Shown: in pieces, positions 1-11,558 of the stretch | Numbering within the stretch: position 1 is the stretch's first letter | Layout of the letters: every line of letters begins with the position of its first letter | Source: Chlorella sp. KRBP | Lineage: Eukaryota > Chlorophyta > Trebouxiophyceae > Chlorellales > Chlorellaceae | Assembly (NCBI GenBank): GCA_004335735.1 | Contig: QAXK01001918.1 | Location: forward strand, 1 to 64,000 | Length of the DNA: 64,000 nt | Direction of reading: 5' to 3' | Notes under the pieces: model-generated | The model's input: the letters and a program-made list of their open reading frames with translations, nothing else | Databases searched by the model: none | Told to the model about the DNA's origin: nothing | Program-made: the position numbers and the translations under genes

Positions 1-62
1 AGGCCAGCCCCTTCTCCTCCATCGCGGCTTGCACGCGCCTCGTGCACGTGGACCCATGCAGT
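1..62 (-). CDS. Glutathione S-transferase-like protein, N-terminal exon, cut by window edge
   Basis: Reading leftwards from a GCGCGCAG acceptor, this exon encodes about 20 residues of the form LHGSTCTRRV-QAAMEEKGLA. This resembles the first beta strand and helix of the thioredoxin fold in GSTs, where a catalytic Ser/Cys loop is followed by RVLxALEEKG. The exon enters in phase 2, so a first exon with the start codon must lie to the right, but I could not fix it. The rest of the gene is outside the window. The call rests on a short match. Another thioredoxin-fold protein is possible. Confidence 0.5.
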
Positions 63-1119
63 CTGCGCGCAGGGGGCCGCAGGTGCAGAATACGCTACTT
101 CGTTAAGAAGCGAGCCAGCTGTGCCAGGAGTTGTGTGTGCCATCCTAGCGGCAGGATACCTGCTGGGGTACAGCTGATCTCCATGGCATCAGCCTCCCTC
201 GCGCTGCGCAAACCAGCACAGACTCCCGCTGATGGCGCGCTGCACGATTGACACTGGCTCAGCAGACGCAGCAGCAGCTGTGGGCGTCGACGGGGTTTCA
301 TTTGTCCGCGCCGCGAAGCATCGAGTCGCCTTCGCTCACCCATACAGCTTGATGGCGGCCATGGCGTCGAGTGTGTGCTGTGGGCGTGTTTGCTGTGCGA
401 GTCTTGCTGCGAATGTGCGTCTTTGCTCACGAGTCGCGGGCGGGTACGACCTTTGTCACTGTCGTGCAACGTTGGCGGCGCCCACCACGCGCGCGCACCC
501 TGCCATTACCTTACTGCAGGGTGCCATCAGCCTGCCCAGGGGAATCAGCTGACCCTGGCCCTGCTCTGCCAGTGTCTGTGTAGCCCCGGCGTCGCTCCTG
601 CGTGGATCGCTCGTTGCCATCTCACGCACAAAAGCGGCAACGGATAGCAGCACGCAGCGCAGCAAGAATCCATCCAGCATCTTCGAGAGTTTGTCAGCAC
701 GCTGCGTAGTCAACATAAATGCACAACAATATTTCCCCAAAAGCGCAACAAGCTTTATACAAGTGCACCTCTCTCTGGTGGTGGATCACCATCAAGCAAG
801 TGCGACGCGCCTCAGGGCAACCTCCACCTCCTCTACAGCCAGCTGGGTGCTGATGGCAAGCATGAATGTGGTCCATTACGGCCTCGGGCGGGCGTGGCGC
901 AGCAGCAGGCGCTGCACCCTGAAGGCGCCGTCGACTCGCTCCGGGCGTAGGAAGGACAGATGTGGATGCGCCGAGGAGCAGCGTGGCTCACTTTTTCGCA
1001 AACATGCTGCGGATGCAGGATGCGCCACACACTGCCAACACGTGAGGATTGTGGCATGCACCTGAAGGCTCAGTGTCAGTACACCTCTTGAGATGCCTGC
1101 GTGCGCCCCCGGCGTTCTC
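63..1119. other. About 1 kb between the GST-like exon and the Qc-SNARE gene
   Basis: It must contain the first exon and promoter of the GST-like gene on the minus strand and the 3' flank of the SNARE gene. Open frames of up to 124 codons exist on both strands but show no family resemblance and no clear splice partners. I see no other gene here. Confidence 0.5.
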
Positions 1120-2891
1120 TCACCTGTAGATGAAGGCTCCAATGGCCAGGAGGATGCAGATGAGGATGACGTCGACGCAGAAGTTGCGGCTCGACCGCAT
1201 CTGCGTGACGAGCCCTTTGAGCTTGGCGTTGTTGGTCTTGAGCTGACCCGTCACCTTGTCCATCTGGTGCTCAATGTCGTCCAAGATCGGGTTCTGCCGG
1301 TCAATCTGCACCAGCACGGCACGAACACGCGCATGTTAGAAGAAACGCCGTGCCGGCTGCGCCACGCCACGCATGTCTGCCTCTGAATGCGCCCTGATGC
1401 GTCACCCCGCCCTGCCGCACCTCTTCCTGCATGTTCTTGGCAATCTCCCCCAGCCGCGTCACGCCATGCCCGATGCGGTCCAGCTGCTCGTCCTGCTTCA
1501 CCTTGGTCATCTCAAACTCCTGCGCGCGACACACACGGCAACGGCGCGTCAAGTCTGCACAGCAACTGCCAACGTGTGCATGCCAGCATGGCGTCGCAGC
1601 TCACTAACCTTCTCAAACTGCTGTGTCTGCTCCGTGTGCTGCCAGTAGAGCGGGTTCTCTGACACCCGGCCCGTGCCCTTGCCCTCGGCGTCCAGCAGGA
1701 TGGGGTTGGCTTTGCTGCCCAGCTCGTTCTTGCCCTTGCCGTACTGCAACCACACCAGGTACGGGCGGAGCGCCAGACGGCGTCAGCGCACGAGTCAGCA
1801 CACGGCGTGGCCCAAACCATCACCTCCCAAAGACCAGACCAGTTGACTCACCCGCGAGGGGCGCCGTGCCTGTGAGCTCATGCCGTCGGGGATGCCCTGG
1901 ATCTTTTCCACAATGGACTGAATCTGCGCGAAACAACCAACACCAGGCGTGTGCGCGTGGCATCCCTCCACCAGGGCATGCGCAGCGGCGTGATGGGTCT
2001 GTGCGCCCACAGCAAGCTGCGTGCCAGCAAGTGCAGAGCGTGGAGTGCTTGCCTTTTCTTGCCGCTCGGCGATGACTTGCTTGTTGACGCCTTTGCCCTT
2101 CTTGACCTTTTTGTGCAAGGCGTCGATGGCTTCAGTCAACAGCACCTGCTTGGCTCGCCTGTGGGATTGCGGGGCACAATCACACAGCGGCAGCACACAC
2201 CCCCATACTGGCATCCGCACCAGGACCCTGGAGAGCAGCCGCTGGCGCGCTCGCCTTGCCAGGGCGCACTGCACCGTGCGTGCTGATCCCCCACGCACCG
2301 GATTTCTGCATTTTTCTGTGCAATGACGCTCCGGCTGTGCTCCAGCTGAATCTCTGCAGCGGCCTGCAGCACAAGCGCAGCACACGACGCGCAGCGGGCG
2401 AGGGCGTGTGTGACGGCACGCGACTGCCCATCCCCTGTGCTTGCTCCAGGCGCCCGTGAAGCGCACCTCCATGAGCTTGTCCACCTCGGCGTCCACCTCA
2501 TTGTACTCGTCCATGAACGGGTCCCCAGACGAATTCTTGTTGGGCTCGAACGACGCGTCATACTTCTCATACCTGCGCCAGACCCACAGGGCAAGCTCCA
2601 CAGCGCCTCAGTTGTGTGCACAGCTCACATTGCGGAGGACTTGCACTGCTGCTTGTGTTCCAGGAGAGTGCTCCGCTGCAGCTACTCGTGGCGTGGCCCC
2701 AGCGCCAGCTGCAGCTCGTCCGCAAACGAGACGAATGCGCGCATGGGGCTGGCCACGACACCTGCCCAGGAGCCCACGAGCGTCCGCGCACGCTGCGGGG
2801 ATGCACAATTGCGATTGCCATTCCGCCCGGACGCCTGCACCCACTTCTTGAGGATGAGGTTGGCGCGGTTGGACAGGTCGAAGAGACTCAT
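1120..2891 (-). CDS. SYP71: Qc-SNARE of the SYP7 family
   Basis: Eight exons (2891-2845, 2572-2467, 2363-2299, 2158-2053, 1923-1852, 1743-1609, 1519-1421, 1305-1120) join in frame into 271 aa, close to the ~266 aa of plant SYP71. The N terminus (MSLFDLSNRANLILKKYEKYD) matches the SYP7 start. The SNARE motif covers residues ~175-240 and holds the central Gln in EEIDRQNPILDDI. It is followed by the family signature MRSSRNFC and one C-terminal membrane anchor that ends at the stop. SYP7 proteins act in green-lineage membrane fusion at the ER, endosome and plasma membrane. Intron 4 (1924-2052) has a GC donor (AAG/GCAAGC). The gene is transcribed away from a Qbc-SNARE gene, with 256 bp between the two starts. 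Confidence 0.95.
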
Positions 2892-3147
2892 TCCGCGGGC
2901 GTCGCGGGCCGGCCCGCGTCTTGGAGGCCCCGCTCCTCCGGTTTGCTCCTGCTGCTCCTCAGGTCTCCGCGGCGGCGAAGCTGTGCAATTGCGCGCACGC
3001 TGCAGCAATCCTCTCGCTCACTGCAGTCTGCTCTCGCGAAGCTGGAGCTGGTGACGCAAAAACAGACATTGTGGCTTGCGGAGAGGTTCCGCGCACCTTC
3101 TCCGTCCTCCATCCCGCACGCATTGGCGCGCAGCAAGACGGGCAAAG
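2892..3147. promoter_or_regulatory. Shared divergent promoter region of two SNARE genes
   Basis: 256 bp separate the start codons of the Qc-SNARE (left, minus) and the SNAP25-type SNARE (right, plus), so both promoters must overlap or abut here. The stretch is GC-rich, and I see no clear TATA box. The role is inferred from layout. Confidence 0.6.
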
Positions 3148-4538
3148 ATGGCGTCCGCACTGCCAAAGCCGTCAGGCACGAACTACCGCGAGAGCGCGCA
3201 GTTCCAGAATGCGCAGGCTCTGGCGGACGATATGCAGCGCGAGGACAAGATGCGCAACGAGCTGTTCGCGGGGCGGCACGACAACGCGCCGCAGCCGCAG
3301 GACGAGATGACGGTGGACCAGCTCGTGCGCAAGGTCGAGAACACGCACACGGAGACGACGCAGTCCGCGCAGAGAGCCCTCAGGGTGCGTTCGCCTGCGC
3401 TCTACGTGTGGCGATGTGCGGAGCTCGCGGGTGGTAGAGATCGTGGCGCTGCTGTGGTGTGGGCGGGGACTTGCCTTCCCTGCAGCAACTCCAGAGGCGG
3501 GCAGCAGCACAGCAGGCTGTGGAAGCAGTGCTGTGGGGACGTGCACCCGATGGCCGCATGCAGGTGCTGGAGCAGACCAAGCAGGTGCAGGCCGACACCA
3601 TGGCGGAGCTCGACTCGCAGAAGAAGCAAGTCGGCAGGCTCAACGACAGGCTCACCAAGGTGACCAGCATGCATGCAGCAGCCGTGACTGCAATGGATGC
3701 AGTCCATCCTTGCTGGGTGTGGAGTGGGAAGGCACGGCAGGTGCGCGCTGCTGCCCTGTGCAGGTGAATGAGGAGCTCACCTACAGCGAAAAGCTGCTGC
3801 TGTACATGCGGCGGTGCTGCTGCTGCTGGGTGTTTGACAGCTGCACTGGCGCGGACCCCGAGGCGCGGCGCAAGCGCGAGTGGGAGCGGCGGGTGGAGCG
3901 GGGAGAGACGCGCAGCGCTGTGGAGATGGCTGGCAAGGACGCCGGCACGCGACGCAGCACCAAGTCAGCAGGAGGCACCAGCTCAGCGCAGTCATCCTCA
4001 GCAGGCAACGGCTACCGCGACCCTGACATCAAGCTTACACCGGAGCACCGTGAGTGCTTTGGGCGCGTGGATGGCTGCAGCAGCTGGTTGCTACTTGCTG
4101 CAAAGCAGAAGCAGGTGGTGTCGTCTGAGGGCTGTCTGCTGCACCTACGATGGACGTGCGGTGCCTTTGGCTCCGACGCTCGCTGCGTGCGGGTCACTCT
4201 TGCCTGCAGAGACGACTGAGACCAAGCTGCACGCGGAGACGCGCAAGCAGAACGAGATCCTGGACCAGATCCACAACGGCCTGGGCAACCTCCTGGACAA
4301 CGCCAAGGTGCGTGGAGGGGTTGCACTTGGTGCCTGCACTCGCGGTGGCTGTCCTCCATCTGTTCTTTGGTATGACGCACGCACGTCCCTTGGGAGCACC
4401 CCATCGCGTGTGCAGAACATCCGTGACGAGCTGGACGGCGCCAACAAGGACGCGGAGAGGCTGCACGACCGGGTGGAGGCCACCAAGGGCCGCATTGAGA
4501 ATGTCAACACCAAGTCACAGCTGCGCAAGTTCCGATGA
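3148..4538 (+). CDS. SNAP25-type Qbc-SNARE
   Basis: Five exons (3148-3384, 3564-3659, 3764-4049, 4210-4307, 4416-4538) give 279 aa, similar to plant SNAP33 (~300 aa). The first SNARE motif (Qb) spans residues ~58-120, with ENTHTETTQSAQRALR spliced to VLEQTKQVQADTMAEL. A Cys cluster RRCCCCW follows at ~132-137, where animal SNAP25 is palmitoylated. The second motif (Qc) is C-terminal (ETRKQNEILDQIHNGLGNLL ... NTKSQLRKFR). There is no transmembrane segment, as expected. It would supply two helices to plasma-membrane SNARE complexes. A further exon at 3484-3540 is possible but spoils the SNARE heptads, so I left it out. Confidence 0.92.
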
Positions 4539-4689
4539 GAGGCGTCCTTGCTGCAGAACTGCAAGAATTCGTGCATGTGCAACCTCGGGGCGTGTCCCGC
4601 ACGTCAGCCTCCGCAGAGCCACCCTTGCAGCCCCTGCAGCAGACACTACAGCGCCCTTTCAGCGCGTTCCCTTGCGCCAGCTTGCAGCC

Positions 4690-6860
4690 ATGTTGCTCGT
4701 GGACAAGGTGCGATCCCTGGCGCCTGGCGGAGCAGCAGCACGCACGGCCTTGGAGCGGAGAGCGCACAGGATCGCGTGCTCTCGACTTGCTGGTGTGCGC
4801 AGTACCGCCCGACGAGCTTCGACAAGTTCGTGCTGCACCGGAGCTTGGCGGACAACCTTCAAAAGCTGGTGCGGGCGTCCTCCAGCCTCTGCACGCAGGC
4901 TGCAGCCCATGCGCTGCACGCATGCAGGAAGAGCTTGCGTGTGTGGGCGCCATGCAGGACGCGTGACAGGCGCGCTGGCGTCAGCGTGCGCAGCGTGGGA
5001 TCTGTGGCGCAGGTGTCGTCCGGCGACTTCCCGCACATGCTGCTGTATGGCCCGCCTGGGGCAGGCAAGAAGACGCTGGTCATGGCGATTCTGCGCCAGG
5101 TCTACGGCGCTGGCGTGGAAAAGGTCCGTGCGCACTCGGTGCCGCCGCTGCCTGCGGTGCCTGGCCCTCCTCCTCCTTGACTGGCCACTGTCCACGTCGC
5201 TTGGAACCTGTGCAACACAAACAGGTGCGCGTGGAGTCACGGCCGTGGACCATTGAGTTGCCCAGCCGCAAGCTGGAGGTGGACCTGACCACGCTCTCGT
5301 CCAACTACCATTTGGAGCTCAACCCCAGCGACGTGGGCAACAACGACAGATACGTGGTGCAGGTGGGTGGCTGCGGCGTGGCAAGCAGTCCAGGTAGGCG
5401 AACATGGGCCAACGGCTGCAGGTGCCGACCACTGCCAGTTGACTCCAGGCGCGCGTGCTGTGCTGCGTGGCTGCAGGAGATTATCAAGGACATGGCCAAG
5501 AGCAAACCTCTGGACGTGCAAGGTTAGTTCTGGCTTGCTCGCTCTGGGAATCGCAGGCAAGGCCTAGGTGGTTTGTGTGCGCCACCTGTGTGTGGCCACC
5601 TGTGTGGCGCGTTGCAGGCAACCGCAGCTTCAAGGTGCTGGTGCTCAACGAGGTGGACCGGCTGAGCAAGGAGGCGCAGCAGGGCCTCAGGCGCACCATG
5701 GAAAAGTACTCTAGCGCCTGCCGCATCATCATGGTGGCCAACAACGTGTCCAAGGTGCCACGGGCTGGTGCAAGGCGCACCGGGACAGGGCGTGTGCACA
5801 GGCGACTCTAGCTTCCCACACTGTTGTTCACCATCTCTGCACGCATCGTGATGTTGGCTGTGTGTGCAGGTGATGGACCCATTGCGCAGTAGGTGCATGT
5901 GCGTGCGGGTGCCCGCCCCCACCGACATGGAGGTGTGTGCTGGCACCTGGCTGCAGCAGGCACTGCGAACCTGATGTGTGGTCTCAAGGGAGGTCCTGAC
6001 AGAGGTGGTGCTGCGCTGAGGTCGTGCCCACAACAGGTGATGGAGGTGCTGCAGGCGGTGGCAGGCAAGGAGGGCCTCACGCTCACCACCTCCCTGGCCA
6101 CACGACTCTGCACCTACGCGCAGCGGAACCTGCGCAGGTGCGGGAGACCAACATTGATCACAAGCACTTTCCACAAGGGGTGGGAGGCTCAGGGCTGGGG
6201 CCTGCGCTGTCACTGGCACGACTCACCCCTGGCGCCCCATCCTGCTCTGCACGTCGCAGGGCGCTGCTGGCGTTTGAGGTGTGCAAGGTGCAGCAGTACC
6301 CCTTCACAGACACGCAGATGGTGACCCCGGCCGACTGGGAGGCTTACGTGGTGGAGATTGCAGGGGACATGCTGCGCGAGCAGAGCCCTAAAATGCTCTA
6401 CCAGGTGATTGCGGGCCGGGCACACACGGCAGCACCAGGTTTGCCCACCAAGCGGCAACCCACGCGTCACACTTCATGTTCCTGTCCCTGCACCCGTGCT
6501 GCCAGGTCCGAGGCAAGCTGTACGAGCTGCTGGCCAACTGCATCCCGCCCGACCTCATCATCAAGGGGCTCCTGCCCGAGCTGCTCAGGAAGGTGGACGA
6601 CGAGCTCAAGCATGTGAGCAGCTGGGGCTGGGGCAGCAGAGGGATGCCACAACGAGGGGGTGCTTATTGGTGCTGCCCGTCAACGTCCTTGTGTTGACTC
6701 ATGCTGCTGACGTCGTGTGTGCGTGCAGGAGGTCGTGGCGATGGCGTCCTTCTACGACGTGCGCTTGCAGGAGGGGCAGAAGGCCATCTTCCACCTGGAG
6801 GCCTTCGTGGCCAAGTTTATGAGCACCTACAAGAACTACATGGTGTCCATGTTGCCCTGA
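4690..6860 (+). CDS. RFC3: Replication factor C subunit 3 (clamp loader small subunit)
   Basis: Eleven exons (4690-4707, 4803-4868, 5013-5123, 5225-5362, 5477-5522, 5618-5754, 5870-5932, 6037-6137, 6260-6404, 6506-6613, 6729-6860) join in phase into 354 aa, against ~356 in RFC3 of other eukaryotes. The protein starts MLLVDKYRPTSFDK. Walker A is GPPGAGKKT at residues 41-49, followed by the RFC3-specific SNYHLELNPSD and the Walker B region VLVLNEVDRL. The arginine-finger region is PLRSRC. The C-terminal collar domain holds PPDLIIKGLLPELL. RFC loads PCNA on primed DNA during replication and repair. The first exon has only 18 coding bases. The gene lies 151 bp after the SNAP25-type gene on the same strand. 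Confidence 0.97.
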
Positions 6861-7139
6861 GGACAGTGCTCTCTTGAGTGGGATTTGACGTTTTGCCGCC
6901 TTGTTGCTTTACTGCAACTCGGTATGGCTGCGCAAGCGTCAAGCTGGCCCAGTGCCGCTGATCCTAGCAGTCTGGAGAGCGATGGACGTCTTTGCATCCA
7001 TAATTTGCATTCACGCAAAAAAGGCCCACACCCGCGTTGCAGCAGCACAGTCCAGAGCTACGAACGCATATTCCATGTGAAGGTGACAGGTTCAGGCAGG
7101 CAACAGTATGACGTTTAGACCCAGGCGCAGAAGATACGT

Positions 7140-9996
7140 TCACTCGTCCGGGTTGATGGAAGCGGCTGGCTCCGGCTCCGCAGGGGCAGCTTCTTCTTGC
7201 GCCTCCTCAGCGGGCGCCTCGTCGCTGGCAGCAGGTGCCTCTTCCTCCGTTGCAGGCCCCTCTTCAGTCGGAGCAGGTGCCTCCTCGCTCGCCGCGGGCG
7301 CCTCCTCCTCTGGTGACGCGTCAGGCTCAGCAGCGGCGGCCTCTGCAGGCTGCTCTGGCTCTGCTGGGGCGGCAGGCTCCTCCTCAGCACCCGCTGGAGC
7401 GCTCTCTGCCTCCCCCTCTTCTGCCGGTGCACTCTCTGCCTCCCCCTCTGCTGCCACTGCCTCAGGCGGCTGCTCGCTGTCCGCCGCTGGCTCCTCAGGT
7501 GCTGGTGCCTCCTCCACTGCAGGTGCCAAGGTAACCTCCATGGCCTCCTCCTCAGCAGGCTCAGCTGGGGCGGCCTCCTCAGCAGGGTCCGCCTCACCAC
7601 CTGCCGGTGCCTCCGCTGTCTCCTCTGCAGGTGCCGTGTCCGGCGCTGGCTCCGCATCACGCTGCTCTGCCGGTGCTGCTTCAGCAGGCTGCTCCTCCTC
7701 CAGTGCGGCTGCCCCCTCCTGGCTAGGCTCGGCAGGCGCCTCTGACTCTGGCTGCTCCTCCTGGGCAGGTGCTGCTGCTGCTGCCGCCTCAGCTGGCTCG
7801 TCAGCGGCGGCCTCGTCTGCTGCTGCGGCGTCAGGAGCAGCGTCCTCGCCTCCAGCCGGTGCTTCATCACCTGCATCCTGCGCTGAGGGTGCCTCGATGG
7901 CTGCGTCATCTGCACCCTCGGCGTGCGCCTCGCCGCCGTCAGCATGCCCGTCATCATGCTGCGGCTGCTCCTCTTGCTGGTGCTCCTCAAAGTGCTCGTG
8001 GTCGTAGTGCTGTGACTCACCCAGCCCCTGCTGCACAGCGCCCTGGTCATCACCCGGAGCGCCCGACACGTCCGAGGTGGGTGACGCCTGTGCCGGCACG
8101 TCAGCATCATCGTCCGCATAGCTGGTGTTGCCGGGAGCCGCCTCTGAGGGCTCCTGCGCCACCGCCAGCACCTGAGGCTTGTGCTTGGTGAGCGCAGGGA
8201 ACAGGGACTGGTCGGGCACGTTGACGGGCTGCTGGTCGGCGCCATAGATGAAGGGCGATGACGCCCGCTCCACTAGCTTGGACAGCACGCCTGGCGCGGC
8301 AGCGTTGGGCAGGGGGGCAGGCGCCGCCTTTGGCCGCGTGGAGTAGAGCACCACGCCCTGTGTGCGGGGCTTGTCACGCGCCGGTGGTGCTGAGCGGGCT
8401 GCCGGGCCAGCCGGCTGGTCCGTGCTGCTGGTGAGCACGTCGCCGTCGTGGCTGCCGTACATGCTGGTGATGGCAGCGGAGGGCGGCGCGGCGCCGGACC
8501 CATAGCCGTGGCTGCGTGAGGCTGACGAGGCCACCAGCGGCTGCGCGCCCGAGCCTGAGGGCATGCGGTGCCTGCCAGCTGAGAAGGGCGCGCCTGCCAC
8601 CAGGTGGTTGCCAGTGCCTGAGGGCTCACGGTCGCGCATGGGGCGCTCACGGCCGGCGCTGATGTCACGCTCACGGATGGGTGAGTGCGACGGCTTGACC
8701 ACCACTTCGCCCGCAATGATTTGGTGGGGCCGCACGTGCTTGAGCCGGGCGTCCTCCTCATAAGCGCGCTTCTTGGCCTCCTCCTCCGCCTGGCGGTGGC
8801 GCTCATACTCCTCCAGCAGCTGCGCACGTGTGCCAGAGCGTGCATGTGCCCTTGAGGTTCCTGGCCAGTAGCAATCACACGGGCTCACGCTCCACCCGCA
8901 CAGGCTGGCACCAAGCACACCCAGCGACACTCACCCTCTCGTGCAGGGGCTTGCCCTTGAAGCGCTGCAGCTCTGACTTGGCGCGCTCCTCCGCCTGGGC
9001 GCGCTCCGCCGCCAGGCGCGCCTGGATCTCATGCTGCTTGGCAATGCGCTCGCGCACGAAGGCCCGGCGGGCCTCCAGGCGGGACTCCTCCTCCGCCTTG
9101 CGCCTCTCCAGCTCAGCCTGACGGCGAGCCGCGTCACCCCGCATGCGCACCTCCTCCTGCACGTCACAGGAGTGGGAGGTGCATCACGCACGCGGTGAGC
9201 GCGCTGCTGGCGTGAGCGACCTCCACACGCCAAGCACATTCACATGCGTCGAGTTGCGCACCTTTTTGCGCTTCTCAATAGCCCACAGGCGGCGCTTCTG
9301 TCGCTCCTCGTCCGAGGGCCCACTGATGACGGGCAGGGCCCTGGCGCGGGGCTGGTCGCGGTTGTACGCATTCCAATTGCTGTCTCCCCGGGCTGGGCTC
9401 TGGCTCACTGGCGAGCCCTGGCCCACGCTGTGCACGCTGCGGGCGCTGTCCACGCCGCCTGGGGGCCGGGGCATGCGCTGCGGGCTCATGGAGGGGATGC
9501 GTGAGCTGGGCGCCGGCTGGATGGGCACCTCGACAGCGCCCACTGGCACTTTGCTCGCCGGCTTGGAGGCAGGAGCTGCTGGTTTGACTGGCGCCACGGT
9601 CTCGTGCTCGGGCACCTGTACAGCGGTGCCATCACACGATGCGCGCAGCTCAAGCGGCGACATCCTGCCACCCACCTGATGCAACGCACAGTGCCCAAGC
9701 ACACTCACCACTGCAGGTATGTTGGGCTCAGCTGCAGGCACGGGTGCTGCGGCTTGCCCCTGGGCAGAGACGCGCCGCTCCTTGAGGGAGCTGAGTTTTG
9801 AGAGGATGCTCGCTGCCGGTGGTGCGCCCACCACAGGAGGAGTGGCAGAAGGAGGAGTGGGTGCTCTGAGCTGACCTGCTGCTGGAGACGCTGGCTTGCT
9901 CCCTGGTGCTGGTGCTGCTGCTGCAGGAGCCGCGGCGGGGGCAGGGTCGGCGGGAGGCCCCGCGTCCACCACAACTGGCTCTTCGACCTCAGCCAT
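7140..9996 (-). CDS. Ala/Pro/Glu-rich coiled-coil protein, unrecognised
   Basis: Four exons (9996-9709, 9615-9262, 9156-8935, 8819-7140) give 847 aa. Residues ~1-130 are Ala/Pro-rich with a short conserved-looking ASILSKLSSLKERRVS. Residues ~205-310 form a charged coiled coil (RRKAEEESRLEARRAFVRER ... LLEEYERHRQAEEEAKKR). Then comes RPHQIIAGEVVVKPSHS, a Ser-rich stretch, and SKLVERASSPFIYGADQQPV. The last ~280 residues are almost only Ala, Glu, Pro, Gln and Asp, ending SINPDE. I recognise no family; a cytoskeletal or flagellar scaffold would fit the composition, but this is a guess. A 93-nt in-frame intron (9616-9708) is inferred; reading through would add 31 residues. The gene diverges from the next gene and converges on RFC3, 279 bp away. 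Confidence 0.75.
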
Positions 9997-10376
9997 GCCT
10001 CACTGCTGCTGGCCGGTGCTTCGCCTGGTGCTGCCTCTGCGCAGCGCGCGCGTGCCGCAGCAAGAAGTCGTAGATTTAGAGCACGAACACGCGACAGCAC
10101 GCGTTGGACCTCTGCGAAACACAGATGTAGTGCATCTGCTGGCGACGGCTGGAGTCCTTGCGAGCTCGATGATGACCTTCGAGACGCCGTACTGTTTCTC
10201 CTGCAGAGGAAGCGCTGCTCACCAGTCTGCGTGAATCGAGCTGCTGATGTCCTGATGTGCCAAGGCGTGCGTGCTCCTTGCTGTGTGCGGGTCCTGTGGT
10301 CGTCTTGTCGAGCAAAGATTTGAGGGTTGTGAGGTCGTGAGTGCGCACGCGCGCCAGAGCGGCAGAACGCGCAAGG
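9997..10376. promoter_or_regulatory. Divergent intergenic region, 380 bp
   Basis: It lies between the starts of the coiled-coil gene (minus) and the acidic unknown gene (plus), so it should hold both promoters. A minus-strand open frame of 126 codons (10456-10076) overlaps the region and the first exon of the plus gene. It has no supporting features. No TATA box is evident. Confidence 0.5.
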
Positions 10377-11239
10377 ATGTCGAGGATGGAAGAGGAAGAC
10401 TTCATGATGTCGACGTCTTCCGGCTGGGAGTCCTCCTCGGAGTATGACGCCGCCACGGAGACGAGACTGGACCAGCTGAGCCTGCAGGTGAGGAGCGTGA
10501 GCCTGCTACGTCGTCTATGAATGCTTCATTTCCGTGCTCACCCCTCAAGCTTCCGTCCTTGACTCACGCGCAGGCCACGGTGTACGCTCGTCAGCACCCG
10601 GAGCTCTACGACGAGATCCAGGAGGCACAGGAGGAGGAGGCAGATCGTAGGCCCCGGCTGCCAACAGCAGGAGCGCTCAGCAGACGGCTGGCAGCGGTGC
10701 TCAAGCCAGCGATGCGTGCGGAGGCCGATGGCGGCATGACACGGCCCAGCAGCAGCAGCAAGGTGCTTGCAGAGGGGCGCCTTGAGCAGCTGGACCCTGC
10801 ATGCGAGGAGATCCCGGTGCTGGACTGGGTGCGGGAGGAGAAGCAGCGGCAGCAGGAACGGCAGCACCGTCGCACGTTCCTGGCGGCACACCGGCTGCAG
10901 GCGCGGAAAGGGCCGGCGGCGCAGGAGGACGTGGCTCAGGGGTCGTCGTCCTACAACCCTGATGAGGATGAAGACTTCACGGATGAGGGGGATGACGCCT
11001 ACCGCCTGCACGCGCACGTGCTGCAGGCGTGGGAGGCAGCCACGCAGGTGGGCCGCCGCCCGCTGCCACGCAAGGCACACAGGGCGACACTGGCCTACGC
11101 AGAGCAGCACCGTAGAGGCAAGGACGTGCAACGCGCGGCGCCAGTGCCGCAGGCATGGCTGGGCAGGCCGTTTGCGGACACACATTCTGTACTCGTGCCC
11201 TGGGCGGGTGTGCGTGCGCCGTGGGTGCTGCGCGGGTGA
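10377..11239 (+). CDS. Acidic hypothetical protein
   Basis: Two exons (10377-10487, 10574-11239) give 258 aa. The short first exon (MSRMEEEDFMMSTSSGWESS) is rich in Ser, Glu and Asp. The second has ATVYARQHPELYDEIQEAQE, a basic helix VLDWVREEKQRQQERQHRR at ~130-150, an acidic patch NPDEDEDFTDEGDDAYRL, and a basic C-terminal half. I recognise no family. The C-terminal ~30 residues are less certain, because a GTGTGC donor near 11206 could divert splicing. A TGTAA at 11384 could be its poly(A) signal. It converges on the OPR gene. Confidence 0.6.
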
Positions 11240-11383
11240 TGAGCACGGCGGCTGCGCAGCTTTTGGTCCACTGTACGTTGCTGTTGCTGCTGCTGTGCTG
11301 CCCATACCTTGCTGCACGCCACGCCTGGCCACCATCTTGCACGTATCACAGTCGACACTGACGCTCTTCAGAGCTTGGAACAT

Positions 11384-11388
11384 TGTAA
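11384..11388 (+). terminator. Candidate TGTAA poly(A) signal
   Basis: TGTAA lies 145 nt past the stop of the acidic hypothetical gene. This is the green-algal poly(A) signal known from Chlamydomonas. It is the only downstream match I found in the window, so it may be chance. Confidence 0.35.
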
Positions 11389-11512
11389 ATATACAGAAGC
11401 CATACGACGACACTGGCCGATGGCCAGGCTGTGAGATTGTCCGCGCCTGGCCTAAAAGCTCCTCAGTCCTTGGGCCGGGATGACAAAAGTGCCGCCTAGT
11501 GCCTGTGCTGCC

Positions 11513-11558
11513 TACTGGGTGGCATGCTGAGGGTGTTTACTGGGTGGCATGCTGAGGG
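11513..11558. repeat. 21-nt direct repeat at the 3' end of the OPR gene
   Basis: Two exact copies of a 21-nt unit containing TACTGGGTGGCATGCTGAGG start at 11513 and 11538, separated by 4 nt. The stop codon of the OPR gene (11539-11537) overlaps the start of the second copy. One copy is in the 3' UTR side, and the other reaches into the last codons. Confidence 0.85.

Noticed and set aside
3484..3540. Possible extra exon in the SNAP25-type gene
   Set aside because: It has an acceptor, but joining it breaks the SNARE heptad pattern, whereas direct joining of exons 1 and 2 fits plant SNAP33.
7108..8007. 300-codon plus-strand frame rich in Ala and Ser
   Set aside because: It is the reverse complement of the Ala/Glu/Pro-rich exon of the minus-strand coiled-coil gene; GCN-type repeats leave the other strand open by composition.
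10538..11413. 291-codon minus-strand frame over the acidic hypothetical gene
   Set aside because: Cys/Arg/Pro/Leu-rich with no splice sites in context; the plus-strand frame has a better start, splice pair and protein-like composition.
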